A stretch of 64,000 bases of DNA. It comes from Streptomyces kaniharaensis (GTDB lineage: Bacteria; Actinomycetota; Actinomycetes; Streptomycetales; Streptomycetaceae). This document shows positions 1-7,993 of this stretch, in pieces (position 1 is the stretch's first letter; every line of letters begins with the position of its first letter). The notes beneath the pieces are model-generated. The model was given only the letters and a program-made list of their open reading frames with translations, was not told where the DNA came from and made no database searches. A program made the position numbers and the translations under genes. Location: positions 6,085,501 to 6,149,500 of the forward strand of contig NZ_WBOF01000001.1 in the NCBI RefSeq assembly GCF_009569385.1. Direction: 5' to 3'.

Positions 1-2
1 GT

Positions 3-629
3 GGCAGCGAGGTCGCAGCCGACCCGACCAATGCACTGGCCCTGGAGGCAGCCCACCGGAGATCCCAGGCCCTGGCCGCCGATCCCCGCTCGGCCGTGCC
101 GGTCCGGATGGCCGCCAGCCAACGAGTCGTGCGCGCCCAGCACTTCGACGCGCCCGGCATGCTCGCCCACTTCCAACTATTCGCCCTGGTGACCGCGGGC
201 CGGGACACCGGCAGCCGGACCTTCGAGCAACAGCACCTGGTCGAGCACCTACAGTTCGCCGTCCGGGCGATGGCACGTGCTGGAGTACGCCGGACCGAGA
301 TCCGCATCACCTGCCTCGACGAGTCCGCCGCTCCGATCCTGGCCCGCACACGTACAGAGCTGGCCGGAACACCGGGCATCGACATCATCGACGATCCCGA
401 CCGGGTGACCGGACGCGGCTACTACACCGACCTGTGCTACAAGATCTACGCAACCATCCATGGTCAGCAACTGGAGATCGCGGACGGCGGGTTCGTCGAC
501 TGGACCCAGCGCCTCACCGGAAACCGCAAAGAACGCCTCCTGATCGGCGGATTCGGCGTCGACCGACTCGCCACCATGCTGACGCCACCCACCGACACCG
601 AACCATCACCTCCGCGTCAGACCAGCTAG
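3..629 (+). CDS. Class II aminoacyl-tRNA synthetase-like protein (HisRS/HisZ fold), 3' part
   Basis: The reading frame is open from the first bases, so the gene starts before the window; about 208 residues are visible. The C-terminal half has the layout of the HisRS catalytic core. GRGYYTDLCYKIYA corresponds to the HisRS segment RGLDYYT, a short loop with ADGGFVDW follows where HisRS has its GGGRYD loop, and GGFGVDRLATML matches motif 3 (GFGIGLERL-like). There is no anticodon-binding domain after motif 3: the protein stops about 15 residues later. This suggests a synthetase paralogue (HisZ-like or a stand-alone catalytic-domain protein) rather than the housekeeping HisRS. The upstream genes that would show its role are outside the window. 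The fold match is from motif recognition; the substrate is unknown. Confidence 0.6.
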   Translation, partial: GSEVAADPTNALALEAAHRRSQALAADPRSAVPVRMAASQRVVRAQHFDAPGMLAHFQLFALVTAGRDTGSRTFEQQHLVEHLQFAVRAMARAGVRRTEIRITCLDESAAPILARTRTELAGTPGIDIIDDPDRVTGRGYYTDLCYKIYATIHGQQLEIADGGFVDWTQRLTGNRKERLLIGGFGVDRLATMLTPPTDTEPSPPRQTS

Positions 630-672
630 CAGATCCAAGGGTATTGACAATTGCTCAGATTCGGCGAGCTGG

Positions 673-1050
673 TTGGCCTGTACGCCTACTTTGGGTCAAC
701 CTCGGCGACGGCCACGGCCCGACCCTTCTGACCAGGCACTTTACGTGCGACTGCTAGCCCGATCCGGCCGCTGGGACTTCTCGGGGACATTCGGCCGAGA
801 GGCTTCCAGCCTGATGGAGGCGTACGTGCGCCGCAGAGCAGGGCCCTCGTCCGCGGACCACCAGACCGTTCTCGGCTTCGTTCTCCACTGGTCTCGGGGC
901 AGCAGGATCAGCACGGCGCCGCTGGCGCCCGGCTACGATCGGCTCGGCGCATGGCTCGATGAACCCGCTGTGCGGGAGGTGATGCTGACGGCGCGCACGA
1001 AGCCGCTGCCCGGATCGGCACAAGCCATGCTGTTTGAGCTGCAGGGATGA
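673..1050 (+). CDS. Possible small hypothetical protein
   Basis: An open frame of 125 codons starts 43 bases after the synthetase-like gene. The first 25 residues are proline- and arginine-rich and look non-coding. From about residue 23 (LYVRLLARSGRWDF) the composition becomes ordinary for a protein. No clear ribosome site precedes the nominal start, so it may be a gene fragment. No family is recognised. Confidence 0.3.
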   Translation: MACTPTLGQPRRRPRPDPSDQALYVRLLARSGRWDFSGTFGREASSLMEAYVRRRAGPSSADHQTVLGFVLHWSRGSRISTAPLAPGYDRLGAWLDEPAVREVMLTARTKPLPGSAQAMLFELQG

Positions 1051-1463
1051 GGTTGTCGGCAGGCGCAGTCCCGACCAGGCGACCCTGCGGCAGGGAGCCG
1101 TGCCGTCCTCCAGTTGCTGACCGGGCGGATACAGACCGGGAGGCCATAGGCTGACATGCCGTCACCGCGCGGCGGCGGCAGGTGCCGCCGCGCAGGTGGG
1201 GACTCCGACGCGGGTCAGACGCCGTAGCGTTGTCGGCCCTCCGCGCGGGTCGGCGCGACCAAGCGAAAGGTAACTATGTGTAGTTGCCGTGACTGAAGGT
1301 AGCGGCTAGCGGTCAGTCGTCATCACTGCCTGTTGGTCGTGTTCCCGCGGCATGCGCATGACGGTGACGGGTGGGGGCTGGCCATTCTTCGCGTCGGTTG
1401 CTGTCTGGTACCGGGGCGAGGAAAGAAGCGCGTGGTCGGCGCGACCAGGGTTGAGTACGGCGG
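1051..1463. other. Intergenic, no gene seen
   Basis: About 410 bases between the small frame on the left and the 3' end of the LysR gene. Apart from the hairpin at 1167-1193, no gene or RNA is recognised. Frames here have biased composition and no ribosome site. Confidence 0.5.
1167..1193. terminator. GC-rich hairpin
   Basis: Arms GCGCGGCGGC and GCCGCCGCGC pair perfectly over 10 bp with a 7-base loop. There is no T tract on either side, as is common for actinobacterial terminators. It could end transcripts arriving from either side. Confidence 0.4.
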
Positions 1464-2408
1464 TCAGGCCAGTGCGGTCATGTGGTCGGGGTGGTGGGCG
1501 GCGACGTCGTGGGCGGCTTGGACGAAGGCGGCGACGGCTGCGGATCGCGACGTCTCCGGCCAGGCGACCATGACCGCGCTGGGGCTGAGGCCGGTGACCG
1601 GCCGGTAGACGATGTCCGGACGCTGGTGCCGCTCGGTGGTGGAGCGTGACAGGAACGCCACCGCCTGCCCCAGCGCGACCACCTCAAGGAGTTGCTCGAC
1701 GCTGGCCACGAGCGGCCCCTCAGGAGCGTCAGCCGGCGCCAATCCTGTGTGGCCATCGCCTGCTTCCGCTCCGTCGTATCCGGTGAAGTAGGCGGTGGTG
1801 GAGGGGGCGGCCCCCTTCCAGCGCGGAATCGGTTCACCCTTGAGGTCGGTCAGCCGCAGTCGCCGGCGTCCGGCCAGGCGGTGCCCGGCGGGGAGGACGG
1901 CCAGTCGCGGCTCGACCACGAGCGTCTGGGAATCCAGCCCTTGACCGTCGAACGGGCTGCGCAGCAGCGCTACGTCGGCACGGCCGTCCCGCAGCATGGC
2001 GATCGGCTCTCCGCTGCCGCCGACGACGACTTCAGGCGGCGGCAGATGCGAACCCGTTCCCCGGTAGGCGGCGAGGATCTCCCGCAGCAGCCCGGCATCG
2101 CCTCCCGGTTTGACCGCCACGACGAGCTGGGGTGTCGGCTGACCGGCCCGGCGTGCTCGCCGGGCCGCCGCGTGCACCGCGTCGACCGCGATCCGGGCCT
2201 GGTCGAGCAGCACCTGACCGGCGTTGGTCAGCCTCACCTGCCGGGTGGTGCGCTCCAGCAGGCGTACCCCGAGCCGGGACTCCATCTGAGCGATCGCCTT
2301 CGACAGCGGGGGCTGCGCCATCCCCAGGCGTTGCGCGGCCCGGCTGAAGTTCAGTTCCTCGGCGACCGCGATGAAGTACCTCAGCTCCCGCACCTCTAGC
2401 TCACTCAT
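1464..2408 (-). CDS. LysR-family transcriptional regulator
   Basis: 314 residues, a normal length for the family. The N-terminal winged helix-turn-helix is clear: ELRYFIAVAEELNFSRAAQRL, then QPPLSKAIAQMESRLGVRLLERT. It is followed by the linker helix and a two-lobe LysR substrate-binding domain (about residues 90-300). The ATG at 2408 is the only start that keeps the helix-turn-helix complete. The gene is divergent from the SDR at 2480 with 71 bases between the starts, and an imperfect dyad lies in that gap. By the usual LysR arrangement it probably controls the SDR and itself. The inducer cannot be told from sequence. Confidence 0.93.
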   Translation of the reverse strand: MSELEVRELRYFIAVAEELNFSRAAQRLGMAQPPLSKAIAQMESRLGVRLLERTTRQVRLTNAGQVLLDQARIAVDAVHAAARRARRAGQPTPQLVVAVKPGGDAGLLREILAAYRGTGSHLPPPEVVVGGSGEPIAMLRDGRADVALLRSPFDGQGLDSQTLVVEPRLAVLPAGHRLAGRRRLRLTDLKGEPIPRWKGAAPSTTAYFTGYDGAEAGDGHTGLAPADAPEGPLVASVEQLLEVVALGQAVAFLSRSTTERHQRPDIVYRPVTGLSPSAVMVAWPETSRSAAVAAFVQAAHDVAAHHPDHMTALA

Positions 2409-2425
2409 ATCTGTGGACTATAGAT
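2409..2425. promoter_or_regulatory. Dyad between LysR and SDR genes
   Basis: The 17-base imperfect palindrome has ATCT...AGAT ends, and the inner bases T, G, C and A are also symmetric. It is adjacent to the LysR start codon. Position and symmetry fit a LysR-type operator, although the spacing is not the textbook T-N11-A. Confidence 0.45.
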
Positions 2426-2479
2426 CCAGAGTCTTCCGGTCTTTCCCTGACGCCCGTGGGTGAGGGGAGGCTGGGTGCC

Positions 2480-3214
2480 ATGACGACTTCGCAGAAGACT
2501 GCTCTGATCACCGGCGCGAACAAGGGCATCGGCAAGGAAACGGCGCGCAGGCTCGCAGCCCTCGACATCACCGTGCTGATCGGCGCCCGCAACGCCGAAC
2601 GTGGCGAGGCGGCGGCCGAGGAGCTTCGCGTGGGCGGCGCCGACGTACGGTTCGTACCGCTGGACGTCACCGACGAGACCTCGGTCCAGGCCGCCGCCCA
2701 GCACATCGACGCCACGTTCGGCCGCCTCGACATCCTCGTCAACAACGCCGCGATCGCCGCCGGACCGCAAGAACCGAGTGAAACCCCCGCCGCCACCGTC
2801 CGGCAGGTCTACGAGACCAACGTGTTCGGCGTCATCGCGGTGACCCACGCCATGCTCCCCCTGCTACGCCGCTCTGCCGCCGCACGCATCGTCAACATGT
2901 CCAGCGAACTCGGCTCCCTCACCCACCTGGCCGACCCCGACAGCCCGTGGTCCGCCTACTCCTCGATCCTCCTCCCTTACTGCACCTCGAAGAGCGCGCT
3001 GAACGCGATCACCGTGCTCTACGCCAATGAACTGCGCGCCGAAGGGATCCTGGTCAACGCGGTGAGTCCCGGCTACTGCGCGACCGACCTCAACCGCCAC
3101 ACCGGGATACGCACGGCGGAGGAGGGCGCGGCCGTGGCGGTTGACCTGGCGACGGCGGGCGAGGACGGCCCGACGGGCGCCTTTTGGGCCGAGGGCGGGC
3201 CGATTCCCTGGTGA
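2480..3214 (+). CDS. SDR family NAD(P)-dependent oxidoreductase
   Basis: 244 residues, the size of a classical short-chain dehydrogenase. The cofactor motif TGANKGIG is near the N-terminus, NNAAI follows strand 4, the catalytic serine lies in NMSSELG, and the YCTSK pair gives the Tyr-x3-Lys. The C-terminal NAVSPGYCATDLN segment is typical of carbonyl-reductase-like members. The ATG at 2480 is chosen because GAGGGGAGG lies 9 bases upstream; an in-frame GTG at 2456 lacks a ribosome site. It is divergent from a LysR regulator that probably controls it. The substrate is unknown, likely a small carbonyl or alcohol. Confidence 0.92.
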   Translation: MTTSQKTALITGANKGIGKETARRLAALDITVLIGARNAERGEAAAEELRVGGADVRFVPLDVTDETSVQAAAQHIDATFGRLDILVNNAAIAAGPQEPSETPAATVRQVYETNVFGVIAVTHAMLPLLRRSAAARIVNMSSELGSLTHLADPDSPWSAYSSILLPYCTSKSALNAITVLYANELRAEGILVNAVSPGYCATDLNRHTGIRTAEEGAAVAVDLATAGEDGPTGAFWAEGGPIPW

Positions 3215-3317
3215 GACCATGCCGCGCCGTCTCCGCCCGAAGCCTGCCGGGGTGTTTTCAACCTCCGCAGTGACGATCACTGGCCTCTTGTGCGGCGCCC
3301 ATCCCCACGAGCTTTAC

Positions 3318-3785
3318 TCACCCGCTGCCTTCCGTCGGGGTGGGGATGTGGGGGTGAGGGCTGTAGGGCACGCGGTGCGGGCCACGGTCGACCTCCCAGC
3401 CTTTGCCGTGGTTGACCATCGGCCAGCCGCCGGGGATCGAGGTGTCGGCGAGCCCAGGGTCGGTGGCGTGCCCGGCGACGATCAGGGTCAGGCCGGTCGC
3501 TGAACTCCGGCCGTGCCACGGAGAGTTGTCGGAGGGCCCGGGTTCACTTGGTGCGCTGTGGGCGGCGGCGGCCTGCCGTTCGCGTCGGTCGGCCGCTGCC
3601 TGGGCCGCGAGCGTGGTGCCGAGTTCGTCGATCCGTCGGCCGTACCTGCGCAGTTCGGCGGAGAGTCGCTCGGCCGCGCGGTCGGCCAGCCCGGCGCGCG
3701 CCTCGGCGTCGGTGGCGCGGTGCTCGGTCGCGGCAGGGTCACGATCGGCCCTGTCGGCGCCTGGGGTCTCGAAGTGCTGGGTCAC
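3318..3785 (-). CDS. Hypothetical coiled-coil protein
   Basis: 155 residues from a GTG start. Residues about 25-75 are rich in Ala, Arg and Glu with heptad spacing (AERLSAELRRYGRRIDELGTTL), predicting a coiled coil. The C-terminal half is Gly/Pro/His-rich (HGKGWEVDRGPHRVPYSPHPH) and looks disordered. It lies downstream of, and on the same strand as, a ParB-like gene, separated by 394 bases that hold an AT-rich dyad. Such small coiled-coil proteins are common on actinobacterial plasmids and integrated elements. No family is recognised. Confidence 0.55.
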   Translation of the reverse strand: MTQHFETPGADRADRDPAATEHRATDAEARAGLADRAAERLSAELRRYGRRIDELGTTLAAQAAADRRERQAAAAHSAPSEPGPSDNSPWHGRSSATGLTLIVAGHATDPGLADTSIPGGWPMVNHGKGWEVDRGPHRVPYSPHPHIPTPTEGSG

Positions 3786-4179
3786 GCGCGGAGGCCCTTC
3801 TGTTGCGGATCGCTTCGACAGAGGTTGCCTCGTGTATTGCCACTTATACGAGGCTAATGATCGTTAACGTACGACAGTAAAGCCGGTGCGGCGGCCCTGC
3901 TTACGCGGAGTGGGCAGCTTCGGTTGGCAGCGTGGCGGCCATCGGGGCGCTGCGGGCATGAGGGCTGTCGGTGTCCGCCCGCCCGGAGCCGGGCGGGCAG
4001 GGCGGCGCGCCGGTCAGCGGCCAGGCCCTGGGTGGACACGAAGCCGCCAGCCAAGTGCAGCGTCCGGGGTGCCGTCGGAGCGTGTCGGAGTCTTCCCCCG
4101 GTCAGCGGCGGTGGGTCATTTCCCCGCCGCCGCAGAAGACTTCCCCGCTGTCACAGTCGTAACGGCGGCGGGGTGTGGG
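3786..4179. other. Intergenic with AT-rich promoter-like zone
   Basis: 394 bases between two minus-strand genes. The part at about 3826-3885 is clearly lower in GC than its surroundings and contains the dyad at 3828-3853 and a GTTAAC/ACGTACG stretch. It is probably the promoter of the coiled-coil gene. No gene is seen in the rest. Confidence 0.5.
3828..3853. promoter_or_regulatory. Inverted repeat upstream of coiled-coil gene
   Basis: CCTCGTGTA and TATACGAGG form 9-bp arms with one mismatch around an 8-base spacer, in the only AT-rich stretch nearby. It could be a repressor site. Confidence 0.4.
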
Positions 4180-5106
4180 TCAGGCTGCGCCTGTCGCGCA
4201 GGTGGTTTCGAGAGCGATGAGGCGGTTGGCGAGGGTGCGTGCCGGGCCGGTGAGGCCCTTGAGGATTTCCCGGGCGTAGGGGCTGCGGGGGTGGTGGGCG
4301 AGGTCCTGGACGGCGCTCCAGAGTTCGGCGATGCCGGCCAGGCTGTGCTGGACGTGGCGGATGGCGTCGTGGCGCCGGGCGAGGTACTGCTCGGCCTTCT
4401 GATGGGCGTGGTGCCAGTCGATGTCGCCTGCTTCGGCGGTTCGGGCGAAGGCCGGCGTGGTGTCGCCGTCGGCGAGGCGGATGGCGTCGATCTCCTCGAC
4501 GCGTCGGCGGAGGTGTTCCTCCGCCTGTCGGGCGTCGAGGGCCGCGGTGGCGTCGGTGAGGGCGAGGTGGCCGGCGATGACCTGTTCGGCGAGGTCGGGG
4601 GCGTGCTGGCGCAGTCGTGCGTGCTGGGCGAGGAGGGCCTTGGCGTCGGCCTTTCGTCTGCGGACGGCGGTGTAGGCGGCGTTGAGGGTGAGGGTGGCGG
4701 TGCGGACCTGTTCGGCGAGGTCGGGGGCGTGTTCGAGCACGGTGGTGGCGATGGACAGTCGGGTGACGTTGATGCCGCAGTGGGCGGTGTCGGACGGGAG
4801 TGAGTGCGGGGAGAGTGAGCGGGCCATCGCGGTGATCATGGCGTGCTGGCCGGGGGTGGTGTTCGGCCGGTGGCGGTTGGCGGCCACGATCAGGCAGACC
4901 GGATCATCGCCCTGATAGGTGGTGAAGCGGGGTTCGACCTCGGCCAGTTCGCAGGCGGCGAGTCGGGCGCGGCCGTCCAGGAGGACACCGTCGGCGTCCA
5001 GGACGACGGGCTCGGTCAAGCCGTTGCTCTCGATGTCCTGGGCAAGGTCGAGGAGTTCGTCAGGGCCGAACATCGGAAACAGGGCGGTGACGGGGTGGAC
5101 CTTCAC
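4180..5106 (-). CDS. ParB/Srx-fold nuclease-domain protein
   Basis: 308 residues. The GTG at 5106 is chosen because AAGGAG lies 10 bases upstream; the frame is open much farther but the upstream codons look non-coding. The N-terminal 100 residues are a ParB N-terminal domain: VHPVTALFPMF, LAQDIESNGLTEPVVLD, then LDGRARLAACE, the counterpart of the ParB box with its arginine-rich motif, and IVAANRHR. The middle contains two copies of an APDLAEQV helix unit, as in KorB/ParB DNA-binding regions, followed by a long charged helical tail. There is no ParA gene beside it, so it is an orphan, probably a regulator or partition relic of a plasmid or integrative element. Its operator is unknown. Confidence 0.78.
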   Translation of the reverse strand: MKVHPVTALFPMFGPDELLDLAQDIESNGLTEPVVLDADGVLLDGRARLAACELAEVEPRFTTYQGDDPVCLIVAANRHRPNTTPGQHAMITAMARSLSPHSLPSDTAHCGINVTRLSIATTVLEHAPDLAEQVRTATLTLNAAYTAVRRRKADAKALLAQHARLRQHAPDLAEQVIAGHLALTDATAALDARQAEEHLRRRVEEIDAIRLADGDTTPAFARTAEAGDIDWHHAHQKAEQYLARRHDAIRHVQHSLAGIAELWSAVQDLAHHPRSPYAREILKGLTGPARTLANRLIALETTCATGAA

Positions 5107-5555
5107 GGTGGGGGAACTCCTTGATCGGAACAGGTGCTGGGGCAGAAGACGCCACAAACGGCCATATGGTTCAACGTCTGGCCCCGACTCGGCGCAATGC
5201 CAGCAGGAACGCTCCGGGCCGCGGGGGCCGTCTCCGGGCCGAACACACGAAGCGGCTCCACACGGCCCAGGAATGTCCGGGTGAAGCCGCAGTCGGTGCC
5301 GACTCCCCAAACAGTCGCGACCCTCGTCGTCCGTACGGGACCGGCACCCCCGCGCCGTCTCCCCGGCGCGGGGTGACCACCCAGCCCGACCACCAGAGCC
5401 CGGCCCCGGCCAAGGGGGAACGGCCAGCACCACCCGTAGCTGCGCCCGCTGCCGTCGAATGTGCGGCCCGCCGTCCCGGCGGCCGCCATCACCGAGCCTC
5501 TGCCGGACCGGCCGGCCGCCGAGATGCCGGCGTGAACCGCCGTCACACTCTCGCG
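5107..5555. other. Intergenic, no gene seen
   Basis: Apart from the ribosome site of the ParB-like gene (5117-5122), nothing is recognised in these 450 bases. Frames are open on both strands but have no family resemblance and no ribosome site. Confidence 0.4.
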
Positions 5556-6118
5556 CTACGTCGCCTGGTGCGTCATCGCCTCGCGGATGGCCCGGGGGCG
5601 CGCGGCGAGATCGGGTAGGTCGTCCGCGTTGGCACCGGCGCGGTGGTCGGCGATGAACCCAATAGTGGTTCCGTTCTGGTCCGCCGCCCAGGCACATCCG
5701 GGCACCATCCCGATCCGGTTGCCCCTGCACTTGAAGTAGCCGCGGAGCGGGCCTGCCGGAAACACCGTGTACGGAGTGGGGGAGGACCCGGGTCTAGGCG
5801 TCGGGTCGAGGAGACGGTCCAGCTCTCCGACCGGCTCGCGAACGAGCCCGTGGCACCGCCCACCACAAAGTCCGGCCTGTCACTGCCGGGCAGCCGGTAG
5901 GCGGCCACGAAGTGCTCCCGATAGCGGATTCTGTCCGGCGGGTCTGGGAACATGACGCGGTCCGCCTCTGCGAAGTGCCCTGGGCTGTCCGGCTCGCGGG
6001 TCAACTCACCGATGGTCTGCGGAGGATCCAGCCGGTAGCTCTTCGGGGCGTCGTGCCCGGCATCGCCAGGTCGTCGTGCCCGGGCATCGCATGCGGTACG
6101 GCGGGTCCCCGTTGAGGT
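5556..6118 (-). pseudogene. Frameshifted hypothetical protein
   Basis: Two minus-strand frames join into one sensible protein. The upstream part (about 6118-5850) reads SYRLDPPQTIGELTREPD ... RPDFVVGGATG. The sequence then continues in another frame as LVREPVGELDRLLDPTPRP, GYFKCRGNRIGMVPGCAWAA and TIGFIADHRAG, ending AIREAMTHQAT at 5556. One missing C near 5850 would restore the frame. The N-terminus is also unclear, because a third frame upstream (VDLNGDPPYR) looks coding. CRGN...CAWAADQNGTTIGF resembles the C-terminal region of streptomycete extracytoplasmic proteins of unknown function. It is either a real pseudogene or carries a sequencing indel. Confidence 0.6.
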
Positions 6119-6227
6119 CTACCACGGTGGCCGGCCGCGCAGCCACCGGCGTAAACCGCGAGCAGGTCGACCCATGGCCGCCGCAAGCCCCGGGGTCACG
6201 GACCGGCCAGCAGTCTCGGCCGGTGGG

Positions 6228-7451
6228 CTACTGCCAGGCGACCAGCCGGAGTTCGGACTTCACACCGGGGCTGTTGGGCGCGATGGAGCCGATCTTCTTG
6301 GGGGTGGCGCCGGGCGTGAGGTCGAGGCGGTACAGCTCGGCGACGTCCTTGCCCTGCCGGGACAGGAACACCACGGACTTCAGGTCGGGTGAGGGGGCGA
6401 CGGAGCTGTTGTCGCGGTCGTTGTCGGGCAGGAGCTGCTCGACCTTCTGCACGGAGTCGAGGGAGTCCGAGAACACCACGCGTGAGAAGCCCTTGCCGAC
6501 GCAGAAGAGGCTGTGGTCGTCGATCCAGAACTTCGGGGTGCACTGGGGGACGTTATCGCCCCCCGGAAGTGCCTTGTTGGCCAAGCCAAAGGGGATCGGA
6601 CCGAAGCGGAGCGGCTCGGCGTACTCGTCGCCGCTCCCGGGCACCGTGGAGTCCTTGAGCCAGATCGCGCTGTTGTAGTTGTCTGCGGCGCCGGCCGCGG
6701 CGGTACCCGACGGATTGACGGTGACGTCCTTGAACTTGTCGCCGAGGGGCATCCGGGACCAGGGCTGGTCACCGGCGAGCACGAAGCCCCAGTCGTGCGA
6801 CATCCCGTGGTCGGTGGCGGCGGTGCCCGGCTGACCTAGATCACGGCTCATCACATGCCGGTCATGCGTCTCGTACCACAGCGTCGACGTGCCGCTCTGG
6901 AAGGCGGGCGTGCGGTCCTTGGCGCCGACCGTGAAGGGATCGGCGGACGGGGCTCCGACCGGCGTGCCCTGTGGCTTGAGCGCGAAGGCGACGGCGGGAC
7001 CGTCCTGGCTGCTCGCCCCGGACCGCGGAGGCGGCATCACGCCGGCGACCAGCGTGAAGTCCTTGTTGAAGGCCTGTCGGACGGCGCTCGGGACGCTGGT
7101 CTGGCCAGTGGGAGTGGAATCGCAGAGGATCCCGGTGTCCGCGCCCTGTGGGAGCAGGGACACCGTGCGGGCGACCTCCTGCCCATCGGTCATGGAGTAC
7201 GAGGCGAGCGTCAGCTGCTGGGCGGTCGGGGCGCCGCTGTTGCCGCCCTTCAGGTCGCACCACGACACGGTGACGGTCCCGGGCGCGCCGACGGGCTTGG
7301 CCTGGGCGCTCGCGGAACTCGCGGGAGTGCCGGAGGAGCCGCCGTTGTCCTGGGAGCCCTTGGTGCCACCCGCACTGCTACAACCGGTGACTGCCAGGGC
7401 GATCGCGGCCGCGACCGCAGCCCCGCCGTAGTTCCGTGCACGCCAACGCAT
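6228..7451 (-). CDS. Secreted lipoprotein with beta-propeller-like repeats
   Basis: 407 residues from the ATG at 7451, with GGGGA six bases upstream. The N-terminus is a lipoprotein signal: MRWRAR, a hydrophobic run, then the lipobox AVTGC with Cys about 22. A Ser/Gly/Ala-rich linker follows. The mature part contains repeated strand-turn units such as DDHSLFCVGKGFSRVVF and PSPDLKSVVFLSRQGKDVAELYRLDL. These resemble WD40/TolB-type (PD40) blades, where a Ser-Pro-Asp precedes a strand ending in a Tyr-x-Leu-Asp. It should sit on the outer face of the membrane. It has no close operon partner and its ligand is unknown. Confidence 0.75.
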   Translation of the reverse strand: MRWRARNYGGAAVAAAIALAVTGCSSAGGTKGSQDNGGSSGTPASSASAQAKPVGAPGTVTVSWCDLKGGNSGAPTAQQLTLASYSMTDGQEVARTVSLLPQGADTGILCDSTPTGQTSVPSAVRQAFNKDFTLVAGVMPPPRSGASSQDGPAVAFALKPQGTPVGAPSADPFTVGAKDRTPAFQSGTSTLWYETHDRHVMSRDLGQPGTAATDHGMSHDWGFVLAGDQPWSRMPLGDKFKDVTVNPSGTAAAGAADNYNSAIWLKDSTVPGSGDEYAEPLRFGPIPFGLANKALPGGDNVPQCTPKFWIDDHSLFCVGKGFSRVVFSDSLDSVQKVEQLLPDNDRDNSSVAPSPDLKSVVFLSRQGKDVAELYRLDLTPGATPKKIGSIAPNSPGVKSELRLVAWQ

Positions 7452-7597
7452 CGATCCCCACCCCTCAAAAACGATCAACGAGCCGGACGCTACCAGACCA
7501 GGGCGCGCAGCAGGACCCGATCGCAGTGGGTGTAGCCGCTCCACGGCACCAGGGCCTGTTTCAGAAGTAGATCAAGGTCGTGCGGTGATCACGTTTC

Positions 7598-7835
7598 ATG
7601 GCTCGGGGAGATCTGACAGACACACAGTGGGCTGTGCCGGAACCTCTGCTTGCGGGGCATCAAGGCCGGTCGGCCGCCGGTGCACACAAAGATGCAGCGC
7701 TGATCAACAGGATACGGTTCCGGACCCGTACGGGCATACCGTGGCGGGATCTACCAGAGCGACGGGCCATGGGAGACGGTCTACGGGCTGTTCCGCCGCT
7801 GGCAGCGCGACGGCACCTGCCCTGATACGTTGATC
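7598..7835 (+). pseudogene. IS5-family transposase, 5' remnant
   Basis: MARGDLTDTQWAVPEPLL, then RFRTRTGIPWRDLPER, is the N-terminal domain (DUF4096 type) of streptomycete IS5 transposases. The expected continuation GPWETVYGLFRRWQRDGT is present but in another frame (about 7765-7815), so a small indel has broken it. The coding match ends near 7835; the catalytic DDE part is gone. Upstream, GGCCTGTTTCAGAAGT (7551-7566) may be part of the old IS end. Confidence 0.8.
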
Positions 7836-7993
7836 ATCGGCGCGGCTGGCGTACAGCGCGGTGCCGTGGGACCGGCCGCGCCAACCGGACACGTCGGGAC
7901 CCATTCGCGCCGGCGGCGAGCAGCCCCGTGTGCGCGGGCCGGTGTCTGTACCGCGCCGGGTGCGCCCGCGGCGACGACGCGGGCGCCGAGTCG

